37,500 bases of DNA from an uncultured Pelagibacteraceae bacterium (GCA_902531175.1 CACADE010000005.1:1-37500), one strand, 5' to 3'. Counted from the stretch's first letter, positions 8,849 through 18,199 are shown. Program-made: numbers and translations. The notes: generated by a model not told the origin, from the letters alone.

Positions 8849-8882
8849 AATTATAATTTATATCTTATAATTGGCTTTTTTT
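8849..8882 (+). terminator. Possible intrinsic terminator after the ThDP-SDR unit
   Basis: Directly behind the SDR stop codon is a perfect 8-base inverted repeat (AATTATAA, 8-base loop, TTATAATT), then GGC and seven T. The hairpin-plus-T-run layout fits a Rho-independent terminator for plus-strand transcription, but the stem has no G-C pair and would be weak. It overlaps the 3' end of the convergent transaldolase gene. Confidence 0.4.
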
Positions 8883-9571
8883 GCATCAGTATAAAAGCCT
8901 TTTATAGTTTCTAAAGAATAGGTATTTAAGTTTTTACCCAAAATTTTAAATTTATTTAACAAGCCTATTGGAACTGTTATAATTTGGCATCCTAGCTTTT
9001 CAGCTTGAAAAATGTTTATTATTTCTCTTGTACTAGCCCACAATATCTCCACATTTTTATTTTTTTTATAAATTTTTACAGAATTTTTAATTATATTCTC
9101 GGGATCAACACCGGTATCTGCTATCCTGCCTGCAAAGACAGAAATTATAACTTTTGATTTTTTTCCTACATATTTTTTTATCGATTTTACTTGTTTCAAT
9201 GTAAATACCGCGGTTATATTAACTTTAATATTGTTATTAATTAATTTTTTTATAAGCGGGAGGCAAGAAACTCCTTTAGTATTTGTTATTGGTATTTTTA
9301 CGTAGATGTTACTACCCCAACTTGCTATTTTAAAGGCTTGACTTTCCATCTCAAGCAAGTCGTCAGAAAAAACTTCTAAGGATATACTTTTATTTTTAAT
9401 AATTTTTAAAATTTTTTTTGCAAAAATTTTATAATTGCTTATCCCTGAAGAGTTCATTAAGCTTGGATTAGTGGTAAATCCATCTATATAATTTTTTTTA
9501 TAATAATATTTCATAGATCTAAAATCTGCTCCATCACAATATATTTTTATTTTTTTCTTATTGATTTTCAT
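8858..9571 (-). CDS. Transaldolase / fructose-6-phosphate aldolase family protein (TalC-like)
   Basis: A short class I aldolase of the transaldolase family, 237 residues, in the small TalC/FSA size range. Motifs visible are the N-terminal TTNPSLM, the Schiff-base lysine in YVKIPITNTKG (Lys92), NITAVFT, SVFAGRIADTG and LWASTRE. Transaldolases shuttle three-carbon units between sugar phosphates including sedoheptulose 7-phosphate, the substrate of GmhA. The gene is last in the minus-strand operon and overlaps gmhB by 14 bases, so supply or balance of heptose precursors is a reasonable inference. An alternative is aldol formation of another rare sugar. Family call is firm. Confidence 0.85.
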   Translation of the reverse strand: MKINKKKIKIYCDGADFRSMKYYYKKNYIDGFTTNPSLMNSSGISNYKIFAKKILKIIKNKSISLEVFSDDLLEMESQAFKIASWGSNIYVKIPITNTKGVSCLPLIKKLINNNIKVNITAVFTLKQVKSIKKYVGKKSKVIISVFAGRIADTGVDPENIIKNSVKIYKKNKNVEILWASTREIINIFQAEKLGCQIITVPIGLLNKFKILGKNLNTYSLETIKGFYTDAKKANYKI

Positions 9572-10100
9572 TTTTTATAACTTTAGTTGCTTCAAATAAG
9601 TTTTTTACTTTAAAATCGTACTTTTTGGGTTTTTTTTCCTTGTAATTATAATCAACATAAAAAGATTTCAATTTCATTTTATTTGCTAATTCTATATCAC
9701 TCCATCTGTCACCGATAAGATAACTTGCTTTTAAATTTATATTCCATTTATTTTTTGCTTTTAATATTAAACCTTTTTTCGGCTTTCTACACTTACATTT
9801 ATCTTCTTTGGTGTGTAAACACATAAATATATCATCAATTTCAAGTTTTGTTTTGATAATTTTATTAATTTTTTTTAAAAAATTTAGTTTAAAATAGCCT
9901 TTCCGAACATCAGGTTGATTTGTAATAATTATATTAATAAAGCCAAGTTGTTTTAAATATACTAACGACTTATCCACATCTTTAATTATTTTAAATTGAG
10001 ATAACTTTTTTGGTGCAAATGGTTTTCCTTTTTTAATTAAAGGTTTATTAATAATTCCATCTCTGTCTAAAAAAAAAGCTTTGGATAAAACCTTTACCAT
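9558..10100 (-). CDS. gmhB: D-glycero-D-manno-heptose 1,7-bisphosphate 7-phosphatase (HAD family)
   Basis: Histidinol-phosphatase-like HAD enzyme that removes the 7-phosphate of heptose bisphosphate in ADP- or GDP-heptose synthesis. The 180 residues match GmhB in size. Visible features are the nucleophile motif FFLDRDGIIN (Asp12, Asp14), IITNQP, the zinc-binding loop with Cys/His in CLHTKEDKCKCRKPKKG and the Mg-binding GDRWSDIE. It overlaps gmhA by 7 bases upstream and the transaldolase gene by 14 bases downstream. A heptose 1-phosphate nucleotidyltransferase of the HddC type is not seen in the window. Confidence 0.9.
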   Translation of the reverse strand: MVKVLSKAFFLDRDGIINKPLIKKGKPFAPKKLSQFKIIKDVDKSLVYLKQLGFINIIITNQPDVRKGYFKLNFLKKINKIIKTKLEIDDIFMCLHTKEDKCKCRKPKKGLILKAKNKWNINLKASYLIGDRWSDIELANKMKLKSFYVDYNYKEKKPKKYDFKVKNLFEATKVIKNENQ

Positions 10101-10684
10101 TTGGTTTTATATTGTTTGATCATGGGATGTGTGATTAACAAATGCCAAATTATTCCTTGAAAAGCTTCTGAGTGAGGGGTGATATGGTTCTTATTAATAT
10201 CAGGTATAATAATTGCCTCATTTGAATTTTTTGCAAGATAGCCATCTTTTCTCCCTAAAATTGAAACAATTTTACATTTTTTTTTTTTTCCAAATTTAGC
10301 AGCCTCTATTAAATTTATACTTACTTTTTTTTTTATATTTCCACCACCCACAGAAAAAAAAAATAAGCAATCATTTTTTTTTATTTTACTTACTTTTAAC
10401 CAATTAGAGAAACTATTATTCCATCCATCATCATTTATTCTTGCTGTTAACTCAGATGCATTATCTATTGGCGTATAACATTCAATATTTGCAAGTTTTC
10501 TAAAATCATTTACTGCATGTGATGAATTTCCAGCGCTTCCACCTACTCCAAGAAAAAAAATTCTACCATTTTTTTTTTTAATATTTGATATTAAAAGAGC
10601 TACCCTCTCTATCTTGCTTTTATCTAGTCTATTGCAAATAGAAATTGTTTCCTGTAAAAATTTATGACTAAAACTTTTATACAT
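10094..10684 (-). CDS. gmhA: Phosphoheptose isomerase (SIS domain)
   Basis: Isomerizes sedoheptulose 7-phosphate to D-glycero-D-manno-heptose 7-phosphate, the first committed step to activated heptose. The 196-residue protein is a single SIS domain with FFLGVGGSAGNSSHA (phosphate-binding loop), VNDFRKL, FFSVGGGN and the C-terminal catalytic segment TPHSEAFQGIIWHLL, which fits GmhA. It lies just after the TIGR04372-like glycosyltransferase gene (4-base gap) and overlaps gmhB, an order that links heptose formation to the local glycan. Confidence 0.9.
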   Translation of the reverse strand: MYKSFSHKFLQETISICNRLDKSKIERVALLISNIKKKNGRIFFLGVGGSAGNSSHAVNDFRKLANIECYTPIDNASELTARINDDGWNNSFSNWLKVSKIKKNDCLFFFSVGGGNIKKKVSINLIEAAKFGKKKKCKIVSILGRKDGYLAKNSNEAIIIPDINKNHITPHSEAFQGIIWHLLITHPMIKQYKTKW

Positions 10685-10688
10685 GGTA

Positions 10689-12383
10689 TTAATTTAACAA
10701 GTTTTTATATTTGTTAATAAACATTTTTGGTAACGGTATTCTATTATTACAAAATAAATTCTTACTCTTTTTAATTACAAAAGTCCTTCTTTTTTTTATA
10801 TTATTTAACCAATTTTTATTGTTAAAATTCTCATTTAACTCTTTTACAGCCAATAAAATATCTTCTGGATGATTTTCCTCAATAGTTAAATTATAAGATT
10901 TTAAATTTTTATTTCCATAAAATAATAATGGTGGATTAAATTGATTATACAAAGAAAGTTTTTGATATTTTTTATTAATTGTTGATTTAAAGAATTTTGG
11001 AACACCAATTGATCCTGGGGCGTTAATAAAAAAAGGTATACTCATATTCGTCAAAATATTCCTATTTTTATTAAAAATTATAGGAAGATAAGATATTCCA
11101 CTACAAGTGCCTATATTAAATTTTGATTTGCTTATTAAGTAAATATCTAAAAATTCAGACTTATATTTAGAACTACCATAATCAAAGAATCCACGAAATT
11201 TTAACAAATTTTTTTTCTTTTCTCCAAGACGAATGGACAAACCTTGATTTATGTAAATATAAGATATTGCTTTTTTATAATTTCTAATATTTGAATTTCT
11301 GCTTGTATCTAACCATAAATTATCTCTAAATCTGTATCCGGAGTCTCTTATATGTAAAGTTACAAACCACTTCTGATGTCCTAAAAATTTATTTATTATT
11401 AATTTTCCATTTTCCTCTTCAGTTTTAGAAAATTGAACAATCGGTTCACGTTTTTGATCCATCCATTTTTTTTGAATCTTATAAGATAACTTATGAGCTA
11501 AAGAATATTTTTGACTTTTTAATCTCCATGCATCCATATTTGGATATGAGTAAAAATATTTTTTTTTATTTAATTTAAATGTTTTTTTTAAAAAACCATC
11601 ATATTTTTTATAAAGATAATAATTTGAAATAATTGATCTAGGGTTTTCAGAAAACTTTATTTCATCATAATCAAGTATTCCCAAAATTACTCCTTTAATG
11701 AATGAATCTATATAATAAAAATGTCCAATTGATTGGGTCCAAGGATCTAAATTAATTATAGCACATTTAGACAATTTTTTATTCGATTTCTTATTAATAT
11801 ACTTTTCATGAACAACATTTTCCAATATTGAAAAGCTATACAAATGATTTGATTGCATATCATTAAAATACATTGCACCAATTATCTTTTTAATAAATAC
11901 GTATATTTCGCTTAAATTAGAATTTAAATATTTATTAACAAATAATCTTTTATTTCTGGAATAAAAATCGATTTTTTTTATAAATTTTAAAAATTTTAAA
12001 TCATTTTTTAATACCAAATCTAGCCATCGATTAAGCTCATATTTATTTAAATTATTTAACAAAAAAACATACATTTCAGTACTCCAGCAATTAAATTTAT
12101 ATATATGTTCGTAAGTTTCCTTCTTTTCCTTTTTTCTAAGTCTCATTGAAAGAGATAAATATTTGTTAAAGTTATTATAAGAATATTGTTTTTTTTTAAT
12201 AAAAAATTTAAAGTAATAATTATAAGCATCATCATACTTTCCATCGTGAACTAGTAAATCAAATTTATTTAATTTATTTTTAGTAAATTTAAACGAAGAC
12301 TTTAAAAAATTTTTTTTAAGTTGATACCTTAGCTTTTGTAAGATTAAGTTTTTTTTTAAAATTTCTTTCAAATTGTTTTGCAT
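10689..12383 (-). CDS. Putative glycosyltransferase, TIGR04372-like
   Basis: A 564-residue protein with a divergent N-terminal half of about 200 residues that I do not recognise. The C-terminal half resembles the TIGR04372 family of putative glycosyltransferases: WFVTLHIRDSGYRFRD, then DTSRNSNIRNYKKAISYI, GLSIRLGEK, FDYGSSKYKSEFLDIYL and GTCSGISYLPIIFNKN. The family's location in polysaccharide clusters supports sugar transfer, but the reaction is not established. No signal peptide or membrane helix is obvious. The gene is 17 bases after the SDR gene and 4 bases before gmhA, so a heptose donor is conceivable. Confidence 0.65.
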   Translation of the reverse strand: MQNNLKEILKKNLILQKLRYQLKKNFLKSSFKFTKNKLNKFDLLVHDGKYDDAYNYYFKFFIKKKQYSYNNFNKYLSLSMRLRKKEKKETYEHIYKFNCWSTEMYVFLLNNLNKYELNRWLDLVLKNDLKFLKFIKKIDFYSRNKRLFVNKYLNSNLSEIYVFIKKIIGAMYFNDMQSNHLYSFSILENVVHEKYINKKSNKKLSKCAIINLDPWTQSIGHFYYIDSFIKGVILGILDYDEIKFSENPRSIISNYYLYKKYDGFLKKTFKLNKKKYFYSYPNMDAWRLKSQKYSLAHKLSYKIQKKWMDQKREPIVQFSKTEEENGKLIINKFLGHQKWFVTLHIRDSGYRFRDNLWLDTSRNSNIRNYKKAISYIYINQGLSIRLGEKKKNLLKFRGFFDYGSSKYKSEFLDIYLISKSKFNIGTCSGISYLPIIFNKNRNILTNMSIPFFINAPGSIGVPKFFKSTINKKYQKLSLYNQFNPPLLFYGNKNLKSYNLTIEENHPEDILLAVKELNENFNNKNWLNNIKKRRTFVIKKSKNLFCNNRIPLPKMFINKYKNLLN

Positions 12384-12400
12384 TAATTTTTTAGAAGTAA

Positions 12401-13402
12401 TTAATGAATTTTTCTCTTTATTAAAGTTTTTACATTAAAATATTTTATATTATTTAGTGGATTTAAATATTTTTTGTTTTTGAAGGCATAACACAGTTCT
12501 TTAATAGCGTTGTCTACAGTATATCTTGGTCTAAAATTCAATTCCCTATAAATTTTATTTGAATTTATGTGATAGGATCTTTTATCATTAGATTTTTGAA
12601 ATTCTATTGGCAACTTTTTGTAATTAAATTCTTTTTGTACAATTTTTTGAACTTTTTTTGCAATTTTTAAAATTGATAAATTTTCATTCCCAACATTAAA
12701 AATTTTATTTTGAATTTTTTTCCTTGGTGCCTTAATTAATAATTTAATAACATCACAATAATCTTGAATATGTAAGTTTGGTCTAAGTTGTTTACCACCA
12801 AAAACTAAAATTTTTTTGTTATTTACTGCATTATTTGTTAAAATATTTACAGAAACATCAAACCTTTGTCTTGGAGAATAACCACATACAGTAGCTGGAC
12901 GAAAAATTACTCCTTCAAAGTTTTTATCAGTATGTTTAAACAAAAGTGGTTCACATAGTCCTTTATATTTATTATATAATGTCAATGGTTTTAAGGGATG
13001 ATTTTCAGTTACATTTTTTTTTTTTGATACTCCATATACTGAGCTAGAGGAGGCATAAATAAATCTTTTGATTTTTGCTTTTTTAGCAGCAACAACCATA
13101 GGTTCAAAAGCATCCATATTTATTGATTTTGAAAGTTTGCTATTTAGCTCAAAAGAAGTGTCATTAGATATACATCCAAGATGAATAAAAATGTCTGCGC
13201 CTTTGCAACTATTATAAATTTTTTTAATATCTCTTAAATCTCCTCTAACAATTGTTAATTTTTTATTTTTTTTTAGGTAATTACCAAAATAAAACTTATC
13301 GTAAACTATTACTTTATAGCCCAACTTAATTAACTGAGGAACCAATCTCGTTCCACAGTATCCACCGCCGCCAGTCATAAAAATTGTATTTTTTATTATC
13401 AT
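12401..13402 (-). CDS. NAD-dependent epimerase/dehydratase (extended SDR)
   Basis: Extended SDR of 333 residues with the Rossmann motif MTGGGGYCGTRL, an intact Ser in ASSSSVYG and the YNKYKG (YxxxK) active site; RPATVCGYSPRQRFD and RPNLHIQDYCD match sugar-nucleotide epimerases. It overlaps the ABC transporter gene by 4 bases (ATGA) and precedes the TIGR04372-like, gmhA and gmhB genes in one operon. A modification of the activated heptose, or a UDP-hexose epimerase, are both possible; sequence alone does not decide. Confidence 0.8.
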   Translation of the reverse strand: MIIKNTIFMTGGGGYCGTRLVPQLIKLGYKVIVYDKFYFGNYLKKNKKLTIVRGDLRDIKKIYNSCKGADIFIHLGCISNDTSFELNSKLSKSINMDAFEPMVVAAKKAKIKRFIYASSSSVYGVSKKKNVTENHPLKPLTLYNKYKGLCEPLLFKHTDKNFEGVIFRPATVCGYSPRQRFDVSVNILTNNAVNNKKILVFGGKQLRPNLHIQDYCDVIKLLIKAPRKKIQNKIFNVGNENLSILKIAKKVQKIVQKEFNYKKLPIEFQKSNDKRSYHINSNKIYRELNFRPRYTVDNAIKELCYAFKNKKYLNPLNNIKYFNVKTLIKRKIH

Positions 13403-15132
13403 ACTTTTTTATTATCAATCTTATCTTTTATTTCTATTAACTTATCAAAATTTTTTAAAATTTCTTTATTGTGTGAAATGAATATTATTGTTAGATTTTC
13501 TTTTATTTTAAATAAATCATCAATAAATTTTTCCTCTGTACTTTTATCAAGAGAACTTGTGGATTCGTCTAAAATTAATATTTCAGGGTTTCTATATAAA
13601 GCTCTAGCTATACCGAGTCTTTGTTTTTGGCCTCCAGAAATATTAGATCCTTTTTCACCAACAATTGTATCAGATTTTTCAGGAAGTTCATTTACGAAAT
13701 CTTTTAAAAACACTTTTTCAATAACATAGTCGATTTTATTATTGTCTATTTCATCACTAGGTAAACCAAAAGCAATATTGTTTTTTATAGTGTCATTAAT
13801 AAGAAAAACATCCTGTGGTACAAAACTGATTTTATTTTGCCAAATTGGTAAGTTCTCATTAATATTAATGCCATCTGATAATACTTTACCTGAATGAGGA
13901 GAAACCAAACCCATTATTATATTAATTAGAGATGATTTACCTGATCCACTTTTGCCCATTATACCGATTGCTTCGTTCTTTTTTATATCAAAATTAATAT
14001 CATCAAGTATGAACTTATTTTGTGTTTCATATTTGAATTTAATATTTTCCAACGAAATAATTTTATTAAATTGGATAGATTTCTTATTATTTGAGATTTC
14101 TTTTTCCTTTTCGAATTGATTAATTGAGAAAAGTTGTTTGTGAATTACATCAATAACCGACTTATGGTAAATTGAAATCTGGATAAAATTTAAAATTCTA
14201 TTTGAAGCAGGCAATAACCTGAAACATATAATTCCGAAAATTACAACAAATTGAATTACTTGTTCTAGAGTGTAGTTTAAGTACAACATAAATGAACTAA
14301 CAATTAAAATTGCTAAAATTGCAAAAAATTCAAAAGTTAATCTAGGAACACCTACGAAGAAATTTTGAAGTATGCTACTCTTTGCTTTTCTTTCTGCAAA
14401 CAATTTGAGATTATTTGAAAAAAAATTCTGTTTTTTATATAAAATAATTTCTTTAATACTTCCAAATCCTTCAGAAATTTGTCTAATTATTGAACCACCA
14501 AAATATTGCCTTCTATCACCCCAAAATTTTATTTTTTTTCTCATTAAAATAATAAAAATAAAAGCAATTAATGAAATCATTAAAATTATTAAAATTGTGC
14601 TTTTAGGATTTATATAAATTAAAAATGCTAGTAGGAAAAAAGATATAAATACTTCAGCAAGAAATATTAATCCTTGCAAGAGTATTCCTTCAGAAAATAA
14701 ATGAATTTCTTCTGTCAAATTTCTAATCAAAATAGAGGAATTTTCTTTTAAATGAAACAGGTATGGTGATTTTAGGTATTTTCTAAACAATAAATTACAT
14801 AAAGATGCCTCGGAACTAAAAACAAATTGATTTAGTTTAAGATTAAAGAACAAAAGGTAAATAGATTTGAACAAATAAATTATAAAAAATATTATTATTC
14901 CACCTATAAATATTTTTTCTTTTGGAAGAGACTTGTAATAAATTGAAAAATTTTCTGGGAATATATTTAAAATATTTGAGTTTTGTTCAGTTAAAATTGC
15001 TAGAAACGGAACAATTAAACTTATGCCCAAAAACTCAAATATTGTTGCTAGAGTCATTAAAAATATTATCAAATAAAATTTTTTAATACCCAACTCTTTT
15101 AAAATATGAAATATTTTATTTAATTTATCCAT
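13399..15132 (-). CDS. ABC transporter, fused membrane and ATPase domains (MsbA/PglK-like oligosaccharide flippase)
   Basis: A half-transporter of 577 residues. The N-terminal 320 or so residues hold about six hydrophobic segments. The ATPase domain has Walker A GIMGKSGSGKSS, the Q-loop VPQDVFL, signature NISGGQKQRLGIARAL, Walker B EILILDE and the switch His in FISHN. This architecture is shared by MsbA and PglK, which flip lipid A or lipid-linked oligosaccharides. Being first in an operon of glycan genes, and with no Wzx-like flippase in the window, it is a good candidate for export of the glycan made here. It is divergent from the PQQ-dehydrogenase-like gene. Confidence 0.88.
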   Translation of the reverse strand: MDKLNKIFHILKELGIKKFYLIIFLMTLATIFEFLGISLIVPFLAILTEQNSNILNIFPENFSIYYKSLPKEKIFIGGIIIFFIIYLFKSIYLLFFNLKLNQFVFSSEASLCNLLFRKYLKSPYLFHLKENSSILIRNLTEEIHLFSEGILLQGLIFLAEVFISFFLLAFLIYINPKSTILIILMISLIAFIFIILMRKKIKFWGDRRQYFGGSIIRQISEGFGSIKEIILYKKQNFFSNNLKLFAERKAKSSILQNFFVGVPRLTFEFFAILAILIVSSFMLYLNYTLEQVIQFVVIFGIICFRLLPASNRILNFIQISIYHKSVIDVIHKQLFSINQFEKEKEISNNKKSIQFNKIISLENIKFKYETQNKFILDDINFDIKKNEAIGIMGKSGSGKSSLINIIMGLVSPHSGKVLSDGININENLPIWQNKISFVPQDVFLINDTIKNNIAFGLPSDEIDNNKIDYVIEKVFLKDFVNELPEKSDTIVGEKGSNISGGQKQRLGIARALYRNPEILILDESTSSLDKSTEEKFIDDLFKIKENLTIIFISHNKEILKNFDKLIEIKDKIDNKKV

Positions 15133-15204
15133 GATTTAATAATAATTTAATAAATTTTTAGGGACTTAAATTATTTAAAAAATTTTATTTATCATAATAT
15201 AGTC

Positions 15205-15218
15205 TAATGTATACATTA
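15205..15218. promoter_or_regulatory. 14-base perfect palindrome between divergent operons
   Basis: TAATGTATACATTA is a perfect palindrome in the 100-base space between the ABC transporter operon (minus) and the PQQ-dehydrogenase-like operon (plus), ending 14 bases before the plus-strand start. It has the symmetry of a dimeric regulator site; alternatively the TATACA part may be a -10 box. Not seen in the other divergent gaps that I checked. Confidence 0.3.
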
Positions 15219-15232
15219 TTATTTTTAATATC

Positions 15233-16582
15233 ATGAAGAAATTTTTTTTAATATTTGCGCTGCTAATTATATCGCATTCAATTTTTTTTATATTAGTAGA
15301 TAGAAACCGACAGAGCATCAAATCAGTTCTTGTAAAAACTGGTTTATGGAATTCTAATATTTATACTTTTATTCAGCAAAAGTTAACTAATAAAGAATTA
15401 AAGATTGAAGAAAAGCAAAATAAATTTTTAAAAAATCTACCAGAAAATTTTTCTACAAACCACTTTAATGAAAAACATGAAATATTTGATTTAGAAAATA
15501 TTAATGGTCTTTATGACAAAAATATAAATTATGGCTATATAACGTTTTTTGAAAAAAAAAATAACTTTTTTTATATAATAACCAATAATGGTTACTTTTT
15601 GAAATTAAATAATGACTTCTCTTTGTCAAATATAATTTTTTTAAAAGATGAAATTAAATATTTTTATACTGATTATGCTTATGGTGGTATTAGGGGTGCT
15701 AAATGGATAGATCAAGATGTAATTGCAATTTACTTAACAGTTAAAGAAGCTGGTATAATAAATCTATCACTAATTTCAGTCAAAATTGAGAGCAATAATA
15801 AAATTAAATTGATAGATAAATTAAAAATTTCAGAATTACCTAATCAAGATGGCACAACCTCAAATCTAGGCGGAGGAATTGAATTTAGAAATGACTTTAT
15901 ATATTTAACCACTGGAACTAGCGGAAAACCAAATGAATATGAAATAAGTGAACTTGCACAAGACGAAAACTCTAATTTAGGAAAAATTTTAAAAATATCA
16001 GTAAATGAAGAAAATAAATTTGTTAATATGATGCAAATTGCCAAAGGAAGCAGAAATTCCCAAGGATTACAATTTGTAGAAGATAATCTCATCGCTGTAG
16101 AACATGGACCTCAGGGTGGCGATGAAATTAATGTTATTGAGACTAATAACAACAAATTAATAAATCTTGGATGGCCAAATTTTTCATACGGCTTACCTTA
16201 CCACGATGACGTATCTTATTCTAAAAGCGATCTAAAAAACACTTCCAAAAAGGAACTCGAAAAATATTATAATGATTCAATAAATAATTATCAATCTCCA
16301 GTTTTTTACTTCACACCAAGTATAGCTATATCCCATATAACCACTTGTCCTTTTTTAAAAACTGAGTTTGGTCAGTATAAAAATTGTTTTATTATTTCAT
16401 CTCTGAAAGATAAAAGTTTTTATATAATAAAATACTCAAATAATATTAAGTTCAAAGTCGAAAGTGTTGAAAGAATATATGTTGGAAGTAGAATAAGAAA
16501 AATTTATAGCGAATTAAATACTATATTTTTATGCTTAGACAATCTTAAAATAATTAAAATAAAATATGATGTTTTTAAATAA
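15233..16582 (+). CDS. PQQ-dependent sugar (glucose/sorbosone) dehydrogenase-like beta-propeller, membrane-anchored or secreted
   Basis: A 449-residue protein with a hydrophobic N-terminus (residues 4-22) after MKK that looks like a signal peptide or uncleaved anchor, so it probably works in the periplasm. The body resembles the six-bladed GSDH propeller: GGGIEFRNDFIYLTTGTSG, RNSQGLQFVEDNLIAVEHGPQGGDEIN and LGWPNFSYG. In soluble glucose dehydrogenase a catalytic His precedes the first of these motifs (HQGG); the aligned residue here appears to be Asn (SNLGGG), so activity is doubtful. No PQQ biosynthesis gene is in the window. Family fairly sure; enzymatic role open. Confidence 0.75.
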   Translation: MKKFFLIFALLIISHSIFFILVDRNRQSIKSVLVKTGLWNSNIYTFIQQKLTNKELKIEEKQNKFLKNLPENFSTNHFNEKHEIFDLENINGLYDKNINYGYITFFEKKNNFFYIITNNGYFLKLNNDFSLSNIIFLKDEIKYFYTDYAYGGIRGAKWIDQDVIAIYLTVKEAGIINLSLISVKIESNNKIKLIDKLKISELPNQDGTTSNLGGGIEFRNDFIYLTTGTSGKPNEYEISELAQDENSNLGKILKISVNEENKFVNMMQIAKGSRNSQGLQFVEDNLIAVEHGPQGGDEINVIETNNNKLINLGWPNFSYGLPYHDDVSYSKSDLKNTSKKELEKYYNDSINNYQSPVFYFTPSIAISHITTCPFLKTEFGQYKNCFIISSLKDKSFYIIKYSNNIKFKVESVERIYVGSRIRKIYSELNTIFLCLDNLKIIKIKYDVFK

Positions 16583-16618
16583 TAAATATAGTTATTTATT
16601 TATAATTGTAAGAGATTT

Positions 16619-17521
16619 GTGATACCAATTTTTATCTTAACAATTAAAAATAGCAAAAGACATAAAGTTATTAAATTAAGACTAAAAAAATTAAAGGTAA
16701 AACATAAATTTTTCTATGGCATAAATGGAAAAGATAAAATTAATCATAAATTTTTAGATGAAAAATACGATAAAAATAAAGCAGAAAGTACTTTGGGAAG
16801 AAAAATGCCTTATACAGAGATTTCTGCAGCTTATGGCCATCTTAGTATATATAAATATATCGCAAAAAAAAATATAAATAGAGCGTTGATTTTAGAGGAC
16901 GATGCATGGCCATCTAAATCACTTAAAAAAATTCTTGAATATAAAAGTCTTCCAAAAAAGATCGACATCATTGGATTGAATTGTTACGATGGTTTTGTTT
17001 TAAAAAAACCAATATTTAATTTTTTAAATAAATTTAATATTCACATTGCAGAAACACATCTAATAAATATTAGTGCTTACATAATTTCTCAAAATGCATG
17101 TAAATTAATTTTAAAGAAAACTAAAGGTAAGGTTATTAGCGTACCTGATTGGCCATTAGATTTTAAGAGAAATAGAATTATTTCATCTATTATATTGCCT
17201 TACCCTGTAATTATAGATGACAAGAACTTTTCTTACTTAAGAAATGATAGGGCAATTCTTACTCCAAAAAGTAAACTGAAAAGGTTTATACCAGCAAGAG
17301 TTATTAATTTTATATCTTTTTTATTTTATATTTTCCATATACCGTACATAAATGGCAGGTACCCAAATCATCAATTTTATAAAGAACATTTTTTTGATAA
17401 GAAGATTGCATATTTAAAAAATGTTATTCTTAAAAACCAACTAAATACAAAAAATTTGTTGTTAAATGAAGATTTTTATTTAAATGATCTAATTTTTAAA
17501 CTAAAAAATCGAACTAAATGA
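16619..17521 (+). CDS. GT25 family glycosyltransferase (LPS biosynthesis type)
   Basis: A 300-residue protein similar to family 25 glycosyltransferases such as Lic2A/LgtB, which add galactose or related sugars to LPS. Features are the N-terminal PIFILTIKNSKRH strand, the SAAYGHLSIYK segment and the metal/donor motif ALILEDDAWPS. The start is a GTG at 16619 with purine-rich TAAGAG just upstream; no ATG fits as well. It begins 36 bases after the propeller gene and overlaps the next SDR gene by 4 bases (ATGA). Acceptor and donor are not predictable. Confidence 0.82.
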   Translation: MIPIFILTIKNSKRHKVIKLRLKKLKVKHKFFYGINGKDKINHKFLDEKYDKNKAESTLGRKMPYTEISAAYGHLSIYKYIAKKNINRALILEDDAWPSKSLKKILEYKSLPKKIDIIGLNCYDGFVLKKPIFNFLNKFNIHIAETHLINISAYIISQNACKLILKKTKGKVISVPDWPLDFKRNRIISSIILPYPVIIDDKNFSYLRNDRAILTPKSKLKRFIPARVINFISFLFYIFHIPYINGRYPNHQFYKEHFFDKKIAYLKNVILKNQLNTKNLLLNEDFYLNDLIFKLKNRTK

Positions 17522-18195
17522 AAGAAAAAATTTTACTAATAGGAGGATCATCAAAAGTCGGAGAAAGTATAATAAAAATAATTAATAAAAGTAAATATAA
17601 TATTTTTTCCACATATAATAAAAAAAAATTAAAATTTAAAGGAATATATCAAGTAAAATTAAATTTAGAAAGCAAAACAGATAGAGATAAATTTTCTGAT
17701 AAGTATAAAGATATGAATGTAATAATTTTTCTTTCAGGAGTGTTGAAAGGAAAAAAACTTAGTGAATTTAGTGATAAAGAAATTTACGAAAATTTAAGTT
17801 TAAATTTTACAGATCAAATTCTTTTATTAAAAAAAGTTTTGGCAAAACAAAAAAGGAATTGTTTATTAGTTTTTATATCTTCTATATCTGGTAGGAGAGG
17901 AAGTTATGATCCTATTTATGCTTCTGCAAAAGGAGCTATGATTTCGTTTATAAAATCAATATCTAAATGGGAGTCACCAAAAATTAAAAGTATTGGTTTA
18001 TGCCCAGGTCTTATATCCAACACAAAAATGTATAAGACATTTGACAATGAAAGACTTAAAAAATTAAAAAAACAAAATCCAAACAAAGAATTTGTAAATT
18101 CAGATGATTTAGCTAAAATTATAATTGATGTTATAAAACCACATTGGAAACATGCGAATGGTTCAATTATAGATGTAAATGGAGGTGTATTTTAG
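17518..18195 (+). CDS. Classical SDR oxidoreductase (FabG-like)
   Basis: Short SDR of 225 residues, slightly below the usual 250, with the cofactor motif IGGSSKVGES at the N-terminus, the catalytic Ser in ISSISG, YASAKGAM (YxxxK), a GLCPGLI motif after beta-6 and a C-terminal GSIIDVNGG. Nothing in the sequence fixes a substrate; position at the end of a GT25 unit suggests modification of a sugar or lipid in the same glycan. It ends 4 bases from the convergent FAD oxidoreductase gene. Confidence 0.8.
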   Translation: MKEKILLIGGSSKVGESIIKIINKSKYNIFSTYNKKKLKFKGIYQVKLNLESKTDRDKFSDKYKDMNVIIFLSGVLKGKKLSEFSDKEIYENLSLNFTDQILLLKKVLAKQKRNCLLVFISSISGRRGSYDPIYASAKGAMISFIKSISKWESPKIKSIGLCPGLISNTKMYKTFDNERLKKLKKQNPNKEFVNSDDLAKIIIDVIKPHWKHANGSIIDVNGGVF

Positions 18196-18199
18196 TAAT

